A stretch of 64,000 nucleotides of DNA, taken from NCBI GenBank assembly GCA_026936325.1, contig JAPTHN010000012.1, positions 41,860,537-41,924,536 of the forward strand. The letters run 5' to 3'. Below are positions 56,237 to 64,000 of this stretch, in pieces. The position numbers and the translations under genes were made by a program. The number at the start of each line of letters is the position of its first letter. Within the stretch, counting starts at the first letter, position 1. The notes under the pieces were generated by a model, which did not search any database, was not told the DNA's origin, and saw nothing but the letters and a program-made list of their open reading frames with translations. This DNA comes from Platynereis dumerilii (lineage: Eukaryota; Annelida; Polychaeta; Phyllodocida; Nereididae).

Positions 56237-58226
56237 TTCCCATACTTTGTAAGTCACAGTAAATGCTGCAAAATAACTATTCGTAACAATATCCGGAAAG
56301 CTGCACTTTTTGACGAAGCAAATCATAGAGGAACCGTAAAGTCCGTAATTGGTAGCGGAGGCATCATTGTCCCGGCAGAGGTGCTTATTACATTCCTGGT
56401 AGTTAGTGGTCTTCGAACCTGAATATTTAGGGAAGTGAAAGAAAACATTTATGTAAATCAATAACAGCTGTGTTCACTCTTAACAACAAGGTTTTATGTG
56501 GAACCTTTACAGGTTCTATAAGCTGGTATAGATAAGGAACCCTAAAAGTTCATCATTCAACTTATAGAAAGGCTCCAACAGCAAACAAAAACAAAATTAG
56601 ATAATCCAGCTGCAATGAACTCCTGCAATGGAACCCCTTTCTCTCAAGGTGAGAAGATAGAGTCCTATCATCAAGCCTTCCGACCAGGTATTGAACCTTT
56701 TCAATTCAGTTGAACCCTTTAAAAAATTAGAACCTTTTTTTGGCCGTGGGTTCTTTATTAATACCATCAAGAACCTTTTGCATCAAGAATGAAGAGTTTC
56801 TTTGTGCTGCCACCTAATTGTATTTCCGTAAACTATTAGAGTGACACATTTTAAAACTAACTGGGGCTGGTTGAAGTTTGGTATGGACAAATATTATTGT
56901 TTCTGCCGGGAACTTTCCGGTCATGAATATGTTACTTGTCAGTTGTCACTGTAAAATAAAGAAATGTCATCCTTATATATTACCAGAACAAAACATGATC
57001 TATTCAGACATTGAATTTTCAAAATCTGGAACTCAAATGAAAAATGGCAATTCTTCTTACTTCTTGTTTGATTATAATGTGAATCAGCGTATACATATTT
57101 GAAAAAAGTAATACTCTTACTCGTCATAATGCAAAATGCTACGGTTTTCTCAGAGGGCGTGGAGATCAATCTTTCCATGCATGCTGCAATAGGAATTGAT
57201 TTTTTGAATACAAGAAATGTATACACTCTAAACATTTGGTTGTCAATGTGACTAGTTTATGATAACTTCAGGGTGCTATTGGTTGCTGAAAGTTTGTTGT
57301 GACTTCCTGCAAAATCATATTGACTGTTCTATCATAATAAAAATAACATGCACAAGGCACTTTAAAGGGCATTCTGCAAATCATCTAACTGCTGTGGTAT
57401 TTTGTCCTGATTGTTGACCTCTTGTTGTTTAGACAAATTCTCAGTGCGCTATAAATAGATTGGGGTGCGGAAGCCCCTCAATGACATCACGGGACTCCCT
57501 CCTCGCAGTTTTTCTAGGATGGTCTTCCTGGGTCTCTAAAATGGTATTTAAACAATGTGCATGTTCCTGTAAAGTTGATCAACACAATCTTTGCCAAATT
57601 AAACCATGTGTGCAAAGTTTGAATGAAATTGGTGCAGTATTTTGTCTCAAAATTTGTCCACAAGATTCCAGAGAAGACCAGTGACAATAGGGCAGAATGC
57701 CGTAAAAATGACTATGATGACTATGTAAGTGTCCGAAAGGTAGTCCATTTGATTGTCATCTGGTAGTTTTGATTACCAGAGTAGTACAGCTCACTAACCC
57801 AATAAATGTCACCTTGACAACCCTTTTAATTTTGACTCAAGGAGTTGTCGGTTTAGGCACCAGTAATTACCACTCTAGAGTTGTCATCTTGACCACCCTG
57901 TGTTTAGAGTGTATAGCATAGGTCTATTCAGGGAGCGGCATTTGGTCAACTGTAAAATCTTGTAAAGATGACATTAAGGAAGCTTTCAAAGAACTGAATA
58001 ATGGAAAAAGTGCAACAATTGATTAAATATATAGAGAATTGATTGATAAAGAGTGGTCCAAAAGGGATACATGAAGAGATTGCTGAGATTTGGAATAATA
58101 CTGCAATCAGCATATCAGATGTTTTCAAACAATGAGTTTAAAGGCAAAAATACGATGTAAAGAACAAAATCGGCCATGCCGGCTCAAGTAAATATAAATC
58201 AAATTTTGTTGTTTATTTTCTATTAA

Positions 58227-58640
58227 TTTGAATAGAATAGAATAGAATAGGATAGAATTTTATTGGCAAACAAAATACAATTACACTTCAACATAACAAA
58301 TAGCACAATTAAAATACCAATAGAAAATAGGAACTGACACAATGAATGTGTATTTGTTCCCTAGCAATTTCACAATATAATTTCTTAATCTTTAAGTAGC
58401 AATGAATGAATATATATAGGAAATAAAAATCAATAATAATACTGATAAATTAAAAACATTGATAAGTACTAGCATTTACAAAAGTGGTAATGACTATAAC
58501 CTTAATAATAGTTAAGAATTACAGAATTACAAAGGATATTCTAGATAGAGATTACAAATTCCTAAAAATAATAGTTATTTTCTTTTTAAATGTAAATTTA
58601 CTACAATTTAAATCAATGACGTTTACAACAGAATTTATAT
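58227..58640 (-). mobile_element. LINE 3'-end fragment with (ATTCT)n tail
   Basis: On the minus strand the segment ends 'gccaataaaattctatcc' followed by ATTCT units (about 58257-58228). The rest is A+T-rich UTR-like sequence without a recognisable domain. It ends about 15 bp from exon 3 of gene A. Confidence 0.55.
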
Positions 58641-58847
58641 GTCTTAGTACTCACATCTGGGATAGAAATCAGCCCGAAACATGGTCACAAATTCCGAAGC
58701 TTTGTGATTGGCCTTGAGGTCATACCCAGAACAATTATGGACAATGCAATCCTGGTTTTTTACGTCGTAACTGAGGGCATTTCCATTTCCATCAGAGCGA
58801 GCTTTTGCGATGCAGCCATCTTGGGTGACGCCATGGTAGACTCTTCT

Positions 58848-61800
58848 CTGCCCTTATCTGACAAAAGGCATTTTCTGACAAAAGGCATTCTTTTTTTTTT
58901 TTGACTAATCAACATATTTTGGTGATGGCTATTTGCCAGTGAAATTTGGTGGCTCTACTGCATGTGTAACCTTGTCAAACCAGTACCTAGAAAGGCATTT
59001 TTTTGCACTTTTGCAGCACATTTTTCTGACAAAAGGCATTTTTTCTTGCAAATGGCATTACTTCATCCAAAATATGCCTTCTGTCAGAAAAAATGCCTTC
59101 TATGAGATAAAAATGCCCTTTGTCAGAGATTTTCATGTTTTTTTGTGATACAAATGCTTTTTGTCAGAAATTATCATGCCTAAAAAAGTAGCAAAAATAT
59201 AAGAGTTGATAACATAATTATTCTGTGTTATAGGAATTATGTTGCCACAACGTGCACACGACATTGAGATATGTTTTCATAGCATTTTTACAACCTTGCC
59301 AAAATGCTTTTGTCATATTGATGTTGTTTCACAATGTTGTGACAATGAAATTCGTACCATTCAATATGATTTACTTGAACATTGCAATATTGTATAAGGT
59401 TCTTTGCAATGGGAAATGTTTTAATTCAAAATCTTTGACATGCTTTGAAGGTTTGGCAGATATTATTTTCCATGATGGCTGTGTGTGCGCAGGGAATTGA
59501 AAACGTAAATAATACTGTTGTTATGCACAAAATTCTAAAACATAATAAGAAGCAGACAAAATTGATTTGGATTCGGCTGACCGAGATATTCTTCTCTAAT
59601 CATAGTCAAATTACTTTGAATCAGGACATTGGTAATTTGCCTTGAATGAAATTTTACCTCAGATACTTCATTCGAATTTTTGTATTTTTTTTAGTAAAAT
59701 AGCCATAGGAACGTTCCAAGGCAGAAAAGGCAATGAATGTCTTATTGTTTGGATATCAGCTGCATAGCCAGGTGGATAGACCCCCCCCCCTTCCCAAGTG
59801 ATAATTTAGGATGCCTATGTAAAGGAAGCAAAAATAAAAGCATAACCCATCGGTTGATCTACTTGCTTGATTTTTTGTCATAAATGAAAGGTTGATCTGA
59901 CATAAAATGGGGTAAAGTCAGCAATCCGGGGTAAAGTTGGCAAGCTATATTTACCTGCTTAATGGCAGAAATGTCAACTTTTCTCGCTGACAACAGATGG
60001 CTAGTTTGCCAAAGAAACCTACCCGCTTAAAATTATTGTGGTTTCGCAGGAGGTCTTGCCGAAAACAGATTCTTGACAGACAGAGTGCTGACCCGTCCTT
60101 GGTCGCATGTCAGGTGGGCCTCAAATGTGTGACATGGTAAAAATGGCTCATTTTTCAATATTCCCATAGCTTATTGTAGGCCATCACACACATCAAATAC
60201 AGCAAACAGATCTTCATTATCTTTATTTATAACTGAGATATACTTGTTTATGTATAATTAATTAACAGCACTAAAAGCCTGATCTAAAAATGCATTTTTC
60301 TCAATTTGGACCTTTTTTACAAAAAAAATCATTGCAAGGTCAAATCTCAATAGAATTGACTCTGGTCTGTTTTAAATCATGGATTACAGATGGGACTATA
60401 AGATAAGGCCAAAATAACCTGCTTTATCAAAGTGTAAAGGAGTATGAATTGTGAGTAAAAAGTAGCATAAATTGTTCAGATGTTCGTAGTAAATATCTTC
60501 TCAAGTTTGCTCTTTATGACTCCTTTGATCCTATCATAGACCACAAATTATATCAAAATGTCATTCTGAATGCCTTCCCAATAAGCAAGTGCCCCCTGAC
60601 ACACCTAATAATGGAAATAAGTGTTCACAAGGCTCTTTTATGCACATTGTGTCCTAATGGTCAAAAACAGACGAAAAACCACTCGTCTGTGCCTGTGGAA
60701 CAATCAATTTCTTTTAAATATACAGACATTACACCTCCAGAGACTTCTGAAAGGCCTAGTAGAGACATTCAAGAAACTGACCTATACATTGAAACAGTAT
60801 GTTCAGGTTACAGTCAAGTACTTCAGAGATACAGGCTTGATTACTGCTTTCACCTCCTGCCATCGCCTCCGCCACCGAACCACCCCTGGATTTTTTTCAT
60901 TTATAGGGGAGCAGGGCCAAAACTGTTCAATCAATTTGAATAAAGTTGCTGCCAAATTAAAGAGAACATTTAAGGCTACAATATGAGACTACAGCCACAT
61001 TGATAGACCATTTAGTTCTTGTGACATAGACAGTTGAATGACCAATTTCCTTGCAGAGTGTCACAAAACCACCCTTTTCAGGTGCCACGACATGTGACCC
61101 CTTGTCCATATCATCCTGTTAAATGGAAAAGTGCTGGGGTATCTTTTTGTTGGAGAATGGAGAATCTAAAATTCCAAACACAACCTTAATGATTTTTGAA
61201 ATTATCTCAATACCGAATTAATTTTGTCTTATTTCATTTGAATTTGTTGATTTTACACATTTATAATAAAATAAATAGATAGGACGAGACATTGTTACAC
61301 CAAGAATTGTTATTAACATTTTATCAGTAAAAAAATAAAGTCATAAAAAAGATGCATTTAAAGTTTTCAATTACATGAATATTATTTCCAGCAGGCAATA
61401 TTTTTATGTCCAGGAATCGTCGAAAATGAATCACTATTGTCTTATAGATGTACTTGTTGGAAATCCAAAATGAATGAACTTGTAAAACTGCAAAAGAAAG
61501 CAGTTAGAGTCATTACAAAGGAAAGATACAATGCACATACCGATCCCCTGTTTAAGAAATTGAATCTACTAAAAGTCTCTGACATAGAAACCCTCCAAGA
61601 ATATAAATTTTGTTACAAATTAGAACACCATAGTCTCCCAGCATATTTTGATTCCAATCTTTTCAAACGAAACTCTGATGTACGTCTTCGCACAACCAGA
61701 GCATCGAATGACTATCATTTACCAAAGGTAAGAACGGAATTTGCGAGAAGTGGCATACAGTATGTCATCCCACTTGCTTTTAATAATTGTCCCCCTCAGA

Positions 61801-62811
61801 TTAAAGAAAAGATATACACCCACAGCCTCTCTGGTTTTTCTAAGTATATCAAATATCATTATATAAATGGATATAATGATATTTGTACTGAAAGAAACTG
61901 TTTTGTCTGTCAGAGATAGGTTATTCATTTTCTTATCAGAACAATCATTGTCATACTTTCCATAGTGTACACACATTAATTTCTTTAACTCTTCTTTGTC
62001 CCTCTTGTCTGTTATACTCTGTTGTGTTACTATTGGTTCCTTCGGGATTCTTCTTTTTCGCCCTCCTGACCCACGCTTGATCTATTCTCATTTGTAGGCA
62101 CTCTCTTTTCCCAGAATAAACTATATGTTTATTTACTTTATAAATCTGTTGCAAATACTGGTACATATATAGGAAAATTACCCCGGGATTCCAGTTTTTC
62201 AGATGGGCTTTATTCTGGGGTGGCCTCTCGATAGCGGCTCTTTTGTCTTAGAGAGGTCTCCCCATAATGAAGAGACAAAACCTGCTACTGCTATGTTCTT
62301 TTTATTTCTGTAAAAATGTATTATATGTATTATTGTATATATCTTGTCTCTTTGTTATGAATAAATTTCTTGTCTGTCTGTCTGTCTGTCTTGTGTGGGC
62401 ATATTTTGTAGTAAAAGTCTTTAATCAAATTAATAATATGTTTTTGCAGTAGTTATGTTGTGTATAAGATCATTGAAAAAGACCAACATTATCTTATTGA
62501 TGTATTTCTGGCAATTTAGTGTGAAAACTGTTGAGATTTTTGCGAAAAAATGCCTTTTGTCAGAAATTTTTGACTCATGACTCAGCTTGAATGTTCTGAC
62601 AGAAGGATTACTTTGTGATTATCTCATCGAATATTGAACCATTGAAATCCGAGTTACCTTGTGCATTTACACATTAGTGCCATACACATCCTTGAAAAAA
62701 TCTGGGAGTGTGGGACAAATAGTTTTCATGCAGCATCGATCTGAATAGTTTTTGAGCTCTCCTGAAAACCTTCAATTTCTGAAAAAAATGCCTTTTGTCA
62801 GATAAGGGCAG
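58848..62811. mobile_element. 4-kb TIR element, copy 2, inside exon 3 of gene A
   Basis: Same ends and contents as copy 1 (43779-47744), same orientation, 3964 bp. Comparison with the intact exon of gene C suggests the original site read ..GTAGACTCTTCT|CACTGG.. (plus strand). The left flank ends TTCT and the right flank reads TAATCTCACTGG, consistent with a 4-bp duplication (TTCT/ATCT, one change) plus two extra bases. It carries the LINE fragment at about 61418-62392. Confidence 0.9.
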
Positions 62812-63158
62812 TAATCTCACTGGGCACGTTATTTGCAGCTTGCCTCTTGAAGCAATGACAAATGCCTTCAGCACGTCTGGCAGTGTAATAAATTCTGATT
62901 TAGGCTTATAAAATGCCTTACAGAAACAATTTTGCTTGATATAAATTAAATTGATGCTCCTAGTGCGACAATGAATACTTGTAACTGATGGATAATATTA
63001 CAATAGTGTACATTTCAGGTATACAGTAAATTGAAACCGTATAAATTTTCTGAATAGATGCTAACACTTGCATGCCCAAACACTTCTGTATATTTCTAAG
63101 TATTTGCACTCCTCAGCCCTCGCTTACAACCAGCTGTCAGTGAAATGACAATAACAGC

Positions 63159-63437
63159 CAGGGATGGACTATGTGGCAAGCAGAGTGGCAGCTGCCATGG
63201 GCCCAACCACTCAAGGGGCCCATGCAAGGTGCCAAAAAAAACTAATTTCTTTATTTGCGACTGTGATACATTGATACAATCAAACTTTTAGATTAGGGCC
63301 CCCATGTGAGAGGGTCCTGTATAGGAAAGGGCCCTTCCGCCTTAGCACAAATGGAGTTATCAATGCCAAAAATAGGAATGTGGGGGCCCATCGACTTATT
63401 TTGCCATGGGGCCCAAAATGCCATCAGTCCGCCCCTA
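63159..63437. mobile_element. hAT-like MITE, 8-bp target duplication ATAACAGC
   Basis: The ends CAGGGATGGACTATGTGGC and the inverted GCCATCAGTCCGCCCCTA are imperfect TIRs. The flanks are a perfect ATAACAGC (63151-63158, 63438-63445). The interior has GGGCCC words. It lies in intron 2 of gene A. Confidence 0.85.
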
Positions 63438-64000
63438 ATAACAGCTAATTTCAATTGACACACAATTTGACAGAATGATATTAACATTGCAAGGATATGG
63501 ATATACACAAGGAACATTTTGGTACATTTCTGTAACTACTAATACTTCCACAGTAACCTATAGCAATGTATAGCATCCTTATTTTTCGGAATAATGTCAT
63601 TTGATTATTTAAAATAGATAAATCTTAAATATCTGCTTAAGTTGCTTACCTACAAAGATGTTTGTGGTCATTTCAGAGGGGGCGCCAGTGTGTATGTCGA
63701 CAATTTTGTTGCATTTGGTCCCATTCGTGTAAAACCCGTCACACTTTGGATCTACGAGGCAAAGATATGAGCACCTTCCTGATGCTTGGGAATCTCCTAA
63801 ATCTATAATGGATGTGGTGAATCTCCGGATCGATGTTATTTCGTGGAAAAGTGTTGACGGAAAAATTCCTGAAAAACAGATTATCAAAGTGAGCCGTCGA
63901 TCCTAAGACAAACGAGTTCTTCACCTAATGCCCCAGTCTCACGGCGGCTCCCGGAGAACTATTTAGATCGGCGTCGAAGTATTTCCTGGTAATTTGGATG

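Larger units (their letters stand above)
56231..64000 (-). pseudogene. Gene A: PAN/apple-like paralogue with exon 3 split by a transposon
   Basis: Exons seen: exon 2 at 63868-63650, exon 3 in two parts (62876 to about 62812, then 58847-58655), exon 4 at 57183-57121 and exon 5 at 56418-56231 (TGA). Exon 1 with the signal peptide lies beyond the right edge. Phases match genes B and C. Exon 2 carries the PAN-like core (CSYLCLVDPKCDGF); exons 4 and 5 encode CMERLISTPSEK and the end TVTYKVWEI*. The 4-kb element copy 2 interrupts exon 3 between the codons for ..TCPVR and ..VYHGV, so a normal product is impossible unless the insertion is polymorphic. Its 3' UTR is the 45-bp minisatellite. Confidence 0.8.

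Noticed and set aside
1-64000. LTR retrotransposon, retrovirus-like or Polinton-like element
   Set aside because: Looked for long direct repeats with protease, integrase, capsid or family-B polymerase frames. All reverse transcriptases seen are LINE type, and the CCHC frame at 22924 belongs to LINE ORF1.

Overview
The window looks like nuclear DNA of a marine invertebrate deuterostome (echinoderm or hemichordate type). The grounds are intron-containing genes with GT/AG splice sites, AATAAA polyadenylation signals, very dense small DNA transposons and LINE debris, abundant microsatellites, and the frequent word 'aggccta'. The species cannot be fixed from sequence alone. No bacterial, organellar, viral or CRISPR feature was seen.

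Left third (1-16.5 kb): a short LINE relic (940-2050, minus), then the 3' half of a host gene on the plus strand. Five coding exons (5769-5820, 5959-5988, 10106-10251, 11201-11294, 14050-14100) join in one open frame, followed by a ~1.1 kb 3' UTR with AATAAA at 15203. Its introns hold many non-autonomous elements: mariner-like copies with TA target duplications (4879-5660, 7512-7904, 8658-9714, 10793-11103), a hAT MITE inside a SINE (6078-6273), and a ~2 kb element with arrays of GAGCTCACA and AGGTCA-type motifs (11663-13631).

Middle (16.5-33 kb): few recognisable genes up to 22.4 kb, then a nearly full-length CR1/L2-type LINE (about 22.9-26.83 kb) and a complete 5.8-kb PIF/Harbinger transposon (27163-32956, TTA target duplication). 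The Harbinger carries an intact-looking DDE transposase (plus) and a MADF/Myb-like companion protein (minus), transcribed towards each other. Both genes end, 34-38 nt after the stop codon, in a perfect histone-mRNA-type 3' stem-loop (GGCCCTTTTAAGGGCC then ACCA) with a possible downstream U7-pairing element and no nearby AATAAA. The companion protein also has a histone-H1-like Ala/Lys/Pro tail. This is the most striking observation in the window: a transposon whose genes appear to be expressed like replication-dependent histones.

Right half (33.8-64 kb): three tandem paralogues on the minus strand of a small secreted cysteine-rich protein with a PAN/apple-like module (genes C, B and A from left to right). 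Exon structure, splice phases and signal peptide could be reconstructed. Gene C (33808-39567) is intact. Gene B (47797-53693) has an in-frame stop in exon 3. Gene A (56231 to beyond the right edge) has exon 3 split by a 4-kb transposon. That transposon (58848-62811) is about 99.9% identical to a second copy (43779-47744) sitting about 50 bp past the stop codon of gene B. The stop codon and poly(A) region of gene A has been amplified into a 45-bp x 19 minisatellite (55394-56236). Because genes B and C are parallel copies, they act as empty-site controls for each other and give precise ends and target duplications for several MITEs.
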